A stretch of DNA of 64,000 nucleotides from G965195345 sp965277775. GTDB lineage: Bacteria; Pseudomonadota; Gammaproteobacteria; CAKMZV01. Below, piece by piece: positions 37,251-46,974 of this stretch. The stretch covers positions 1,984,001-2,048,000 of the forward strand of contig OZ255843.1 of assembly GCA_965277775.1 (NCBI GenBank), read 5' to 3'. The first letter of the stretch is position 1. The number at the start of each line of letters is the position of its first letter. The notes under the pieces are model-generated. The model made no database searches and was not told the DNA's origin. It worked only from the letters and a program-made list of their open reading frames with translations. Made by a program: the position numbers and the translations under genes.

Positions 37251-39212
37251 ATGTGGCGAAATATTTTAACGTGGTTGATTGTCGGTTTTGTTGCAGTGAC
37301 ACTGTTCAGTCATTTCAACGATTCCAGCAATGAAGGACTGAATCAGCTTGATTATTCTGACTTCATTTCATCCGTTAAAGCCGGTCAAGTGACTCAAGTT
37401 GACATAGATGGCGTAAAAATTTACGGTGAACTTTCCAATAACCAGAAGTTTTTAACGATTAACCCTGGCGATTCAGGATTGATCGGCGATTTGTTAAACA
37501 ATCGCGTCCGCATTACATCGACAGCACCCCAAGAACAAAGCGTCTGGTTACAAATTCTTATTTCCTGGTTCCCCATGTTGTTATTGATTGGGGTTTGGTT
37601 GTTTTTTATGCGTTCTATGATGGGCGGGGGTGGCAAGGGTAATCCCTTATCGTTTGGAAAAAGCAAAGCGCGTATGTTAGCGCCCGATGAAGTCAAAGTC
37701 ACCTTTAAAGACGTGGCTGGCGTGGATGAAGCAAAACAAGAGGTTGGGGAATTGGTTGATTTCTTACGCACACCAGATAAATATCGCAAACTGGGTGGCA
37801 AGATTCCCCGAGGTGTGTTGATGGTTGGTTCACCAGGCACGGGGAAAACATTGTTGGCCAAATCAATTGCTGGGGAAGCTGAAGTCCCATTTTTTACCAT
37901 CTCTGGCTCGGATTTTGTCGAAATGTTTGTGGGTGTGGGCGCTTCTCGAGTGCGAGATATGTTCGCCCAAGCTAAGGCTCATGCACCTTGTATCATCTTC
38001 ATTGATGAGATCGATGCCGTGGGTCGTCATCGTGGCGCTGGTATGGGCGGAGGCAACGATGAACGCGAACAAACTTTGAACCAAATGTTGGTTGAAATGG
38101 ATGGTTTTGAAGGGCATGAAGGCATCATTGTCATTGCCGCCACTAACCGCCCTGATGTCTTAGATCCTGCCTTACTTAGACCCGGCCGTTTCGACCGTCA
38201 AGTGACTGTGCCACTGCCCGATTTGAAAGGACGTGAACAAATTCTACAAGTACATATGCGTAAAACACCCATGACCAAAGGGGTTAAAGCATCTGTTATA
38301 GCACGTGGTACTCCGGGTTTTTCAGGTGCAGATCTTGCCAACTTGGTCAACGAAGCCGCGTTGATTGCAGCGCGTACCAATAAGAAACAAGTGGCCATGC
38401 ACGAATTTGACTTAGCCAAAGATAAGCTCATCATGGGCGTTGAGCGTAAGAGTATGGTCATGAGTGAAGATGAGCGAAAATTAACGGCTTATCACGAAGC
38501 TGGACATGCCATTATTGGATATCTCATGCCTGAGCACGATCCTGTGTACAAAGTTAGCATCATTCCCAGAGGGCGCGCCTTAGGCGTGACCATGTACTTG
38601 CCTGAACAAGATCGTTACAGTTATAGTAAAAAACGCTTAAACGGCCAATTGACCTCTATATTTGGGGGACGCATTGCAGAAGTTATGATTTTTGGCGAAG
38701 AGTCGGTTACCACTGGGGCCTCTAATGACATCCAACGAGCCACTCAAATTGCTCGTAATATGGTCACCAAATGGGGGCTGTCCGATTTGGGTCCTTTGCT
38801 CTTAGACAGTGAAGATGAGGATCCGTTTTTGGGTAAAACCATGGGCAGAGGGGGTGCGCCTCAGGTGTCCGATGAAACTTTACGAACCATTGATCTTGAA
38901 ATACGTAGAATCATTGATCAGTGTTATGCAGAAGCGACCCGAATCCTAAAAGCAAATGAAGACAAGCTCCATACGATGGGACAGGCGTTGTTGGAATATG
39001 AGACCATTGAAGCTGAGCAAGTGCGCCAAATTATGGAAGGTGAGGACATTACCCCACCCTCAGGTTGGAATGCTTCCGAACCCGTTCAAGAGGAGCCAAG
39101 TGACACAGAGTCTGAAGACCCTGAAGAAACACTTGAGCCAGAAGCGACCGAACCTGAACAAGATGAGCCAACGCCCAAAGAATGGCCTCACCCCGATAGT
39201 GGGTGGAAATAA
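37251..39212 (+). CDS. ftsH: ATP-dependent zinc metalloprotease FtsH
   Basis: FtsH degrades membrane and regulatory proteins. The 653-residue protein has two N-terminal membrane spans (about 3-20 and 100-120) with a periplasmic domain between them. It has an AAA domain with Walker A (GSPGTGKT, near 193) and the FIDEIDAVGRHR Walker B, and a zinc site HEAGH near 415. The C-terminus is a long acidic, Pro/Glu-rich tail of about 45 residues. In E. coli rlmE and folP flank ftsH; here neither is next to it. Confidence 0.96.
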   Translation: MWRNILTWLIVGFVAVTLFSHFNDSSNEGLNQLDYSDFISSVKAGQVTQVDIDGVKIYGELSNNQKFLTINPGDSGLIGDLLNNRVRITSTAPQEQSVWLQILISWFPMLLLIGVWLFFMRSMMGGGGKGNPLSFGKSKARMLAPDEVKVTFKDVAGVDEAKQEVGELVDFLRTPDKYRKLGGKIPRGVLMVGSPGTGKTLLAKSIAGEAEVPFFTISGSDFVEMFVGVGASRVRDMFAQAKAHAPCIIFIDEIDAVGRHRGAGMGGGNDEREQTLNQMLVEMDGFEGHEGIIVIAATNRPDVLDPALLRPGRFDRQVTVPLPDLKGREQILQVHMRKTPMTKGVKASVIARGTPGFSGADLANLVNEAALIAARTNKKQVAMHEFDLAKDKLIMGVERKSMVMSEDERKLTAYHEAGHAIIGYLMPEHDPVYKVSIIPRGRALGVTMYLPEQDRYSYSKKRLNGQLTSIFGGRIAEVMIFGEESVTTGASNDIQRATQIARNMVTKWGLSDLGPLLLDSEDEDPFLGKTMGRGGAPQVSDETLRTIDLEIRRIIDQCYAEATRILKANEDKLHTMGQALLEYETIEAEQVRQIMEGEDITPPSGWNASEPVQEEPSDTESEDPEETLEPEATEPEQDEPTPKEWPHPDSGWK

Positions 39213-39318
39213 CGCGCTGATTTAGTCATTATTGAATCAATCAGTGATTAAATCGCGTTACAATGACGCCCTTCAAAATCAACGGTTCTGTCGGATTTAA
39301 TGAAATTTTAGACCCCAT

Positions 39319-39324
39319 TATAAT
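39319..39324 (+). promoter_or_regulatory. Candidate -10 box for tRNA-Cys
   Basis: A perfect TATAAT lies 37 bases before the mature tRNA. The matching -35 (TTTAAT at 39296-39301, 17-base spacer) is weak. Confidence 0.4.
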
Positions 39325-39361
39325 GTATTGAAGGGGGGCATTCCCAACGAGCAATTGCTTG

Positions 39362-39435
39362 GGCTGGATGGTAGAGTGGTTATACAGTGGATTGCAAATC
39401 CATCTACATCGGTTCGATTCCGGTTCCAGCCTCCA
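39362..39435 (+). tRNA. tRNA-Cys (anticodon GCA)
   Basis: The acceptor arms GGCTGGA (39362-39368) and TCCAGCC (39425-39431) pair fully, with discriminator T and encoded CCA at 39433-39435. The anticodon loop TTGCAAA (39392-39398) has GCA at 39394-39396, held by a GTGGA/TCCAT stem. The T-loop GGTTCGATTCC is standard. The sequence closely follows the pattern of gammaproteobacterial tRNA-Cys. Confidence 0.97.
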
Positions 39436-39967
39436 ACAATCTTTCTTTATTCTTTTCTTGAATGGGTTGTTCAGCCATTGTAAAAAGATTACATATCTTA
39501 GACAAATTGAATATGGCTTCAATCGAGAAGAATGATTCACAGCGCTATTAAAAAGCAACTGAACCATGCCTCGGGCATTTAGGTTTGTGGATATGAAAAC
39601 CGCCAGATTATTGGCGACAGTTGTGCTTAGAAGTCGTATTAGGCTTTGAGAAATCCAGTAAATAAGAAGGTGGCAAATTAATGCGGTGACCCTTAAATTG
39701 GAATGCTCATTGATTCAAAGACAAGCAGTTGCGGCCATAAAAATTGAATCATCTGTCAGGAATATAAGCAAACCCACGCCTTCTTATTAGAAAGTGTTTC
39801 GGCCAATTATAAATGTCGGACTGGTTAAGGGTTTGAAACCAACGCTTCGTTAGAATGCGTTCACTGTTACAGACCTATTCATCCAATCGTATCGTATTCA
39901 ATTGCTTGTAAAGATTGACACCCTACAGACTTAGAACCATTTTCCAAACTAAAGAGATTGTCGGAGT
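39436..39967. other. Intergenic region downstream of tRNA-Cys, no gene seen
   Basis: These 532 bases lie between the tRNA and the end of the giant lipoprotein gene. All frames are broken by stops on both strands. The sequence has coding-like patches without a recognisable product, so it may hold decayed gene remnants. No terminator with a T-run was found for either neighbour. Confidence 0.4.
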
Positions 39968-41280
39968 TTAATACAAGTAAGCTGCACCTGAATTTGAGCT
40001 TACGCCATTGGCACCCACAGCCACAGTAGCGCCATCATTGCTTATACTAACTGAATCACCAAATAAAGCATTCGCAGCAGGGTCTGACGCTTTAATATAG
40101 GCTTGTTGAACCCAACTGCCATTGCTAAATTCAAACACATAGGCTGCACCTGAATTAGATCTGCCATTATTATTTCCACTTCCAATCCCAACAGTAGAAC
40201 CATCTTCATGTTCTGCGCCTACAACGAAGGTATTGCCATCAAGACTTAGGCTCACAGAACCGCCAAATTGGTCGCCTATCTCTGCATTGGATGCTCTAAG
40301 GAAAGCTTGTTCAGACCAGGTGTTTGAGCTCGTATTATAGCGGAATACATAAACAGCGCCTTCTTGGTTAGATCTAACAGTTGCTCCCACCACAAAGGTA
40401 TTGCCATCTCCATTTAAACGCACAGCGTCGCCAAAGCCACTAGACGTCGCCGCATTCGATGCTTTGATGTACGCTTGCTGGGCCCATACGTTGGTGGATG
40501 TGCTAAAGCGGAATAGATACACAGCGCCTGATCCAGTAGCAGAATTGTTATTTTGCGCCCCATTGATGCCCATAGCATTGCTATCTTCTCCAGGTGTTCC
40601 AACAGCCAGGGTGTTGCCATCAGCGCTTATGCCTAAATCCTCACCAAAGGTGTCGCCCGAATCAGGATTTGATGCCTTGAGAAAAGCTTGTTCAATCCAA
40701 GTGTTCGAGGTTGTAAAGCGGAAAATATATGCCGCCCCAGAACCATTTCCTGATGTATTTTCCCTACGTGCCCCTACGGCCAGGGTATTGCCATCAGCGC
40801 TAAGATCTACAGCGGAGCCAAATTCACTATACGCAAGGTTATTTGATGCTTTGATGTATGCTTGTTGCTGCCAAGCGTTGGCATTGAAACGGAATACATA
40901 CACGGCTCCAGACTCAATAGCACTGCCTCTTTGCCCGCTATTGATTCCAGTCGCTAGATTATTCTCTCTATATGCACCTACGGCCAAGGTGTTGCCATCA
41001 GAGTTTAGACTCACTGAAAAACCAAATGCAGACCGCCTATTTGGATTGGATGCTTTGATGAACGCTTGTTGTGACCACACACCACCGTTACGACGGAAAA
41101 CATAGACTGCGCCCGAGTTATCTAAGTTTTCATTTGGTGCAGGATTGATCCCCTGACTGACGCTATCTTCTAAATAAGCGCCCACGACAAGGGTGTTACC
41201 GTCACCGCTCAAACTTATAGATTGGCCAAATTCATCACTTGTCCCAGGGTTACTGGCCCGTAATCGACCAATCATGGTGT
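39968..41280 (-). repeat. Seven FG-GAP repeats at the C-terminus of the giant lipoprotein
   Basis: Seven units of about 55-75 residues each contain F-G-x-[SAD]-[VIL]-x-[LI]-[SN]-x-D-G-[NA]-T-[LFV]-x-V-G-[AT]. Most also have a SGA.Y[VIL]F strand and a QQA[FY][IL][KR]AS linker. The last unit ends the protein at SGAAYLY. Seven units match an integrin-alpha-type propeller. Confidence 0.85.
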
Positions 41281-44200
41281 TGAGCTGTACATTGGTTAAA
41301 GGAACCGTATTATGAAGGAATGAAGTACCACAAGATGTTGCATCACAGGTATCTACGCCGTACTGTGGATTGGTAACCCTTGGGATATAACGATGTAAGG
41401 ACACCAGACCTTGTGCCGTGGTTTGCCTAATATTCGTGCTGTTAGGACTGACCACAATGCCCGTCGTACTTAAGTCCACATAACCAGAACCGTTAACGGG
41501 CCCGCTTCGCAAACGATAATAGGTCGCAGAATAATAATTAGCACGACTCCAAACAAAATCAAGGGTCTTAATGCCCGTGGTTATGACGAACAATGGTGGC
41601 AATACAACGGTTACGCGGGTTGAAACTGATACACCATTTGAATCGGTTGTTCTGAGGTCCAGTACCACTTGAGAGACAGCTAGACCGATTCGGCTTATGG
41701 TCAAGCTTGTGGTCGTGATCACAGTGTTAACAACACCCTGCCCGCTTGAGACACTGAAGGATAAGGTGGTATCCTCTACATCGAAGGCTGAAACGTTGAG
41801 CACAAAAGGGTCTGCACCTAATGATACTGCGTTTGATGAGGCGCTTAGGGTTGGTGTGTCATTAACAGGCTGTACGATAACGACAATCTCGGTCGAGTCA
41901 AATAAGCCACCAGGATCACTTGCAAGCACGGTTAAGGTGGTAGCGCCAAAGCGATTTGCAACTGGACTCAAAGTGATAGTATGGGTAGAAATTACCGTAT
42001 TAACCAAATGCGTTGTTGAACTCACTGTGACGACCAATGTGCCTGCCTCAGTATCGGTCGCAGTCGTACCAATAACCACAGAGCTGAAATCCTCTTGCAA
42101 ACTGATAAGATTCGTGGAAACCCTCAACACAGGTGTAGTGCTCGTCATTACTAAGACATTGACAGCAATGGTTCGGATGACCACCGCGCCCGAGCTGTCG
42201 GTCACTGTGACGGTTAAGGTGGTCCGACCCGAGCCATCTTGAATCGAGGACAAAACAATGTTATTGTTTGGGGTATTTATGGAGACCACACCTTGAGGAG
42301 AGGCTAGTACGGAGAAAGGCACGGTGACATCCTCCACATCGGTCGCTGTTGTGTCAATCGTAATGGGCGTAAAACCACCAGTGGTTGTGATGTTGTCAGT
42401 TGAAATGGTCAGGGTTGGGGTGTCATTCACTGCTTGAACGGTGACCACGACCAAGGTTGAAACGATTTGAAGAGCAGAATCTGTTGTTTGAACCGTTAGT
42501 GTGACCAGGCCATTGAAATGGGCCACGCCAGAAAATTGAATGGTATTACTGGTGGTGGATAAATTCACAATGCCTGTAGAGGACGTTTGAACTGAAAAAG
42601 GTAAGCTGCCACTAACTCCTTGATCGGTCACAGTGGTGCCGATGACAAAATTGCTAAAATCTTCAGCAAGCGTAATAGCATTGGTTGACAAGGCAATGGT
42701 AGGTAGTCCATCCACTATGAATGAAATGGCATAGGTGGTGCTCAAACCATTCACTTGTAAGGTGATCACAACCGTTGTTTGACCATCGAAATTAGTTGGC
42801 GCAGTATAATTCATATTCACCGTCTGAACACCTGTGTTTCCAGTAGTATGGTTGAATGTTGCTGTGCCAGCACTGGGGTCTGCGATTGACCAATCATTTA
42901 TGTTTATCGCATCGCCATTCAAATCATAACCCGTCAAATTTATACTAGCGCTTGTTCCAGAATTTAAGGGAATTGGATTAATAGAAGTTGGTGTGATGCC
43001 TTGTGGAAATTCATAAAGCCCACGACGTTCAGGATTTCCATCACCCGAATCTCCTAAAATGAAAAATCCAGCTGTATTGGAATAAACTGTCCAATTGAAT
43101 ACGTTGGTGCCTCTTCTATTGGCAATCAGTCCAGCCCCAGCATTCCAGTTCAAATTGAAATGACCCGGATAAACAGTGATAGTGCCAGTGGTTCTGGTAG
43201 TGGTGCTGACAAAACCATAGGTGGTGGTGCTATTATTCGTTATCCAAGATAGTTCACCAGGGAAGTTTGGTCGAGGTAATGCCAATCCAAACCAAGCATT
43301 ATGAGGTCTTAAATTACTTAGGGTTGGACTGTTCACGAAATTGAATTCTTCAACCGAATTGATATTCATCAAATGTCCGCCCAGAGACCTTGCTTGTTCC
43401 AAAATCAAAGGAGCTGTTAATAATAATGATACATTATTGGCGTAAAGACGACCACCATGAACAACAAGATTGGTAATGCTTGAGCTGGCTGGGACAATCG
43501 TTGGAGGAACATTTGGCGAATTGACAGACACCACCATGGTTTGTTGCGAAATTCCTGTATCTGTCGGATTAGTGAGATGTACCGTCAGAGTGGCTGTGCC
43601 TGTTTGGTTAGGCGCGATTGTAAAATACAATTGCGCCGTAGACGTGGTTGAAGTCAGCGTGGTTGCGGTCGTCAAGGCATTGGTGGTAAAGCTCACTACA
43701 GGGGTTGGATTGGCTGAAAAAATATTGTCGCCACTCGTCGTAACCTGAATCTGAGCCCTTAGAGTTTTGTTCTCTGGATTGCTGATGCTGATGGCATTTA
43801 CGATGCGGTCAAGCTGGCTACCAGGGACAGATAGGCTGACTGCAGAGGTTGATAAGCTGAATGGTATGGGATCATCAACCGGATTGACCATCACCACAAC
43901 CTGCTCTGTAGTGGAAATACCACCAGAATCGGTCGCTTGAACGGTCAAGGTCGTCGTGCCATTGAGATCGGTAATCGCCGTTAAGGCGATACTGTTGGTG
44001 ATGGTGCTTTTATCGAAGATCGGTGTCGATAGGGCAACATCTACAAGGCGAGAAGTCGAACGCACCGAAAGCGTAATCGTATCACCGTCAGCATCTGTGG
44101 CTGTTGTTCTGATGATAACTGAACCATTAAAATCTTCTTGCACAATGACGCGGTTGGTGGAAACTACCAGTACAGGCGGGACGCTGGGCCTAGGAGCCAC

Positions 44201-46132
44201 ATTGACAGCAATGGTTTGCATAGCCGTCAGTCCAAGACTATCGGTTGTGCGAACGGTTAAGGTGGTTTGACCTGCAATACCAGGAATGGCATTTAATATG
44301 ATGGCATTTGCAAATGTGACCATTCTAACCACACCAGTAGGGAATGCAAATACTGAAAAGGATAAAGTACTATCTTCTATGTCACTCGCTGTGGTGTTTA
44401 TGGTGATGGTTGAAAAGTAAACATCGGTTGAAATGTTGTTGGTTGAGACGCTTAGGGTCGGCGTGTCATTAACGGACGTTACTGTGACCATCACTAAACT
44501 GGTCGTACTCAATAAACTGTCACTGAGGCTAATGGTCAGTGTTGTAACGCCATTTATATTATCAAGACTTGTTATATCGACAAGTGTCTCGGAGGTGCTC
44601 ACTCTGACAATCCCAGGGGGGGATTCAGTTACACTTATGGTCAGCTGATCGCCATCACTATCGTATGATGAAGCAAGCCTTATAGCATTCGTAAAATCTT
44701 CCAATACCGTTAATGTTTGCATTGGGATGACCAGGGTCGGTGTGTCATTAACAGGTGTTATATTTATCACCACTTGCCCCGTAGTATTTTGTTTACCATC
44801 AGAGACGGTAATCGTCAAAATATTGGTACCTTCCTCATCTTGTAGGCTGGTTACAGACACCCCTGAGGCCGAGGTTGACACTGTGAGTATGCCAGGGTTG
44901 GTTTGAGCCACGTTTATAGTGAGCGCATCCCCATCCCCATCGATTGCAGTGGCAACTGGTATGATTTCATCAAAATCTTCAATTAAGGTTAAAGTAGCAG
45001 TTGGAATCGTTAAGATTGGTGCATCTTCAACAGGCGTTACCACAACGACAATTTCTGTAAATCCCGCTTGTCCACCGCTATCTGTAGCGATGACAGTCAA
45101 GGTCGTTATGCCATTGAGATTGCTCACTGCTGATAAGGTGATAGTGTTGGTAATCGTGCTCATACCAATGTTTGGCGTGGAGATCATAGTCTCGAAAAGA
45201 CGAATTGATGGCGTCACTGTTAGAGTAATCGTATCACTGTCAGCATCTGTGGCAGTGGTTCTGATGACCACTGATGACACAAAATCTTCTTGCACGCTGA
45301 TGCGGTTGGTAGAAATCGTCAGTAACGGTAATGCACTAGGTTTAATATTTACACTGACAACGATGGTTTGAGTAACCGAGGAACCTAAGCGGTCGACCGC
45401 CGAAACGGTTAGAGTGGTTGTCCCTGCAGAATTTAAAATGGGCCTCAAAACAATGGTGTTTGCTGATGTGGACACTCTGACCACCCCAGTGGTGGATTCT
45501 GTCACGGTAAAGGCTAAAACGCCATCTTCAATATCACTTGCTGTGGCGTTAATGGTAATCGGCGAAAAGCCACCTAAAGCTGAAATTCTGTTGGTTGAGA
45601 AGGTTAAAGTTGGCGGGTCATTGATCGCATTCACCGTCACCACCACTTGGGTGGTTGCCCTCAGTGATCCATTTCTGGCGGTAATGGTTAAGGTGGTTCG
45701 TCCATTGGCATCAACAATGCTCGATACAGAAACACTTGAAGCTGAAGTTGTGACAGCGACCACACCTGTGGTGGATTGATTGACCGTGATGCCTGTCGCA
45801 TTGGCGGCAGAAACAACCAACTGAGTCGTTGTAAAGTCTTCATTGACATTTAAGCTGCTACTCGACACCGAAAGAGTGGGGGTTGTCGTTGTGTTTGGTG
45901 TTGGCGTGGCTGCATCGCCACCACTGCCGCCACCGCCACCGCCACCGCCACAAGCAGACAATAATGCAGATAGCACCAAGGTCGTGCCTATGGTACTCAA
46001 AGCGCGTTGATTCACAACCTTGAATGTACTCGTGAAAGTGAGAGCTGGTTGATTGACAGCATTCGCCTTAAGCGATGAAGGGATAGTAATTTGTGTTAAA
46101 AAGCTTAAAAATAATTTATATATCATGGTCAT
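39968..46132 (-). CDS. Giant surface lipoprotein with cadherin-like repeats, C-type-lectin-like domain and FG-GAP propeller
   Basis: The 2054-residue product appears to be an exported adhesin-like protein. A lipoprotein signal with lipobox LSAC (Cys61) is followed by a glycine run. A GTG at 46015 would give a textbook 22-residue signal peptide and may be the true start; the ATG at 46132 adds 39 residues. Residues about 80-890 hold seven cadherin-like Ig-fold repeats of 90-105 residues (opening [P][TIV]L.[IV][SP]T, closing VxxVND) plus a divergent block. A C-type-lectin-like domain (about 895-1045) and five more Ig-fold blocks (about 1045-1510) follow. A fibronectin-like linker leads to seven FG-GAP repeats (about 1620-2054), enough for a full beta-propeller. 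The ligand is unknown. Confidence 0.88.
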   Translation of the reverse strand: MTMIYKLFLSFLTQITIPSSLKANAVNQPALTFTSTFKVVNQRALSTIGTTLVLSALLSACGGGGGGGGSGGDAATPTPNTTTTPTLSVSSSSLNVNEDFTTTQLVVSAANATGITVNQSTTGVVAVTTSASSVSVSSIVDANGRTTLTITARNGSLRATTQVVVTVNAINDPPTLTFSTNRISALGGFSPITINATASDIEDGVLAFTVTESTTGVVRVSTSANTIVLRPILNSAGTTTLTVSAVDRLGSSVTQTIVVSVNIKPSALPLLTISTNRISVQEDFVSSVVIRTTATDADSDTITLTVTPSIRLFETMISTPNIGMSTITNTITLSAVSNLNGITTLTVIATDSGGQAGFTEIVVVVTPVEDAPILTIPTATLTLIEDFDEIIPVATAIDGDGDALTINVAQTNPGILTVSTSASGVSVTSLQDEEGTNILTITVSDGKQNTTGQVVINITPVNDTPTLVIPMQTLTVLEDFTNAIRLASSYDSDGDQLTISVTESPPGIVRVSTSETLVDITSLDNINGVTTLTISLSDSLLSTTSLVMVTVTSVNDTPTLSVSTNNISTDVYFSTITINTTASDIEDSTLSFSVFAFPTGVVRMVTFANAIILNAIPGIAGQTTLTVRTTDSLGLTAMQTIAVNVAPRPSVPPVLVVSTNRVIVQEDFNGSVIIRTTATDADGDTITLSVRSTSRLVDVALSTPIFDKSTITNSIALTAITDLNGTTTLTVQATDSGGISTTEQVVVMVNPVDDPIPFSLSTSAVSLSVPGSQLDRIVNAISISNPENKTLRAQIQVTTSGDNIFSANPTPVVSFTTNALTTATTLTSTTSTAQLYFTIAPNQTGTATLTVHLTNPTDTGISQQTMVVSVNSPNVPPTIVPASSSITNLVVHGGRLYANNVSLLLTAPLILEQARSLGGHLMNINSVEEFNFVNSPTLSNLRPHNAWFGLALPRPNFPGELSWITNNSTTTYGFVSTTTRTTGTITVYPGHFNLNWNAGAGLIANRRGTNVFNWTVYSNTAGFFILGDSGDGNPERRGLYEFPQGITPTSINPIPLNSGTSASINLTGYDLNGDAININDWSIADPSAGTATFNHTTGNTGVQTVNMNYTAPTNFDGQTTVVITLQVNGLSTTYAISFIVDGLPTIALSTNAITLAEDFSNFVIGTTVTDQGVSGSLPFSVQTSSTGIVNLSTTSNTIQFSGVAHFNGLVTLTVQTTDSALQIVSTLVVVTVQAVNDTPTLTISTDNITTTGGFTPITIDTTATDVEDVTVPFSVLASPQGVVSINTPNNNIVLSSIQDGSGRTTLTVTVTDSSGAVVIRTIAVNVLVMTSTTPVLRVSTNLISLQEDFSSVVIGTTATDTEAGTLVVTVSSTTHLVNTVISTHTITLSPVANRFGATTLTVLASDPGGLFDSTEIVVIVQPVNDTPTLSASSNAVSLGADPFVLNVSAFDVEDTTLSFSVSSGQGVVNTVITTTSLTISRIGLAVSQVVLDLRTTDSNGVSVSTRVTVVLPPLFVITTGIKTLDFVWSRANYYSATYYRLRSGPVNGSGYVDLSTTGIVVSPNSTNIRQTTAQGLVSLHRYIPRVTNPQYGVDTCDATSCGTSFLHNTVPLTNVQLNTMIGRLRASNPGTSDEFGQSISLSGDGNTLVVGAYLEDSVSQGINPAPNENLDNSGAVYVFRRNGGVWSQQAFIKASNPNRRSAFGFSVSLNSDGNTLAVGAYRENNLATGINSGQRGSAIESGAVYVFRFNANAWQQQAYIKASNNLAYSEFGSAVDLSADGNTLAVGARRENTSGNGSGAAYIFRFTTSNTWIEQAFLKASNPDSGDTFGEDLGISADGNTLAVGTPGEDSNAMGINGAQNNNSATGSGAVYLFRFSTSTNVWAQQAYIKASNAATSSGFGDAVRLNGDGNTFVVGATVRSNQEGAVYVFRYNTSSNTWSEQAFLRASNAEIGDQFGGSVSLSLDGNTFVVGAEHEDGSTVGIGSGNNNGRSNSGAAYVFEFSNGSWVQQAYIKASDPAANALFGDSVSISNDGATVAVGANGVSSNSGAAYLY
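42995..43460 (-). other. C-type-lectin-like domain coding segment
   Basis: The translated segment (about residues 895-1045) has the C-type-lectin order: a Leu/Ala helix, LGGHLMNINSVEEFNFV, NAWFGLAL, ELSWITN, then an NW-type late core. The two usual disulfide cysteines are absent, as in many bacterial versions. Confidence 0.65.
45915..45952 (-). repeat. GGCGGT hexamer run coding for poly-glycine after the lipobox
   Basis: On the minus strand, alternating GGC and GGT codons directly follow the lipobox Cys codon. Gain or loss of whole hexamers would keep the reading frame and change only the length of the glycine linker. Confidence 0.7.
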
Positions 46133-46974
46133 GAATTGTAAATGTTAATGTTAATGTTTGAAAATCAAACTGATGACTAATTATACTAGATTTAAGATCT
46201 AAAATTTCCATTTTTCCATGCTAAGTAACTTTGAAAATACATAAGATAAACTTTAGTGCTTTAGCTTCTATTTTGGGTCTTGTGAGGAAGATTTAAAATG
46301 AGGCAAGGGGCATGGAAATGATTTCTTCGCCTCAAACCCTCAGAGCATATGTCTCAGACAAAGCAACAATTTCTGTTTGCGAGTAGGTGGAGAAACACTC
46401 CTTATCTATAAAAAGATTGTCAAGAGAGAATGAAGCAGAGGAGAAGGGAAGCTATTCATTAACAACAAAAACGCGTCCTAACCATCAACAATGCCGTCAT
46501 TTAACTTGATCAAAGAGGTTTTTTTGATTTATTGCCTCGAAATATTTTCATGCGCATTGGGTTTTGCTTATTCAATGCGTCGTAACTGAATTGACTCTAA
46601 GTTTCCTTCTTTTTCACCTTATAGCCCCGTTGGCAAAACCCTCGCCAGTGGCAGTTTTCATACCACCATCTGCTTTTGGGGCATGCCAGCGCAATAAAAA
46701 TGCCATTTCGCCTTATTCACTTTTAATGGTCGTCCATGCGTACAATGGGATAAAATCCTCCTTCAGAAAATGTGATCATACTCGTCCTGACACTCCTGTG
46801 AGGGAAAGAAATTCGCCCCATAATCTCACGTTCTGGCGTGTTAGAATAGTCGCTGTGCTCATGTTGATTTTTGATTGAAAAAGGGGTTGTGAAGGTGTTT
46901 AGTTCGCTGATTTGAACAATATTTGATCGAACATAAACACAGTTGGTAGGTACATTGATATAGGTGTTCTAAAA
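46133..46974. other. Long intergenic region upstream of the giant lipoprotein and the DUF255 gene
   Basis: This 842-base stretch lies between divergent genes. It should hold both promoters. A 104-codon open frame at 46564-46878 (plus) has no ribosome site or family resemblance. The minus strand shows short coding-like patches interrupted by stops near 46730-46860. No RNA gene or insertion sequence end was recognised. Confidence 0.4.

Noticed and set aside
39211..39259. AACGCG/CGCGTT inverted repeat after ftsH as a terminator
   Set aside because: The arms are far apart, the interior pairs poorly and there is no T-run.
42995..43460. C-type-lectin-like domain as a target of a diversity-generating retroelement
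   Set aside because: Such targets are usually at the C-terminus and need a nearby reverse transcriptase and template repeat. Neither is present in this window.
40401..45779. Several plus-strand open frames of 70-234 codons opposite the giant lipoprotein gene
   Set aside because: They are antisense shadows of the repeat-rich, Thr/Val/Ser-biased coding strand. None has a ribosome site or family-like product.
46564..46878. 104-codon plus-strand frame before the DUF255 gene
   Set aside because: It has no ribosome site, an implausible composition and no recognisable domain.
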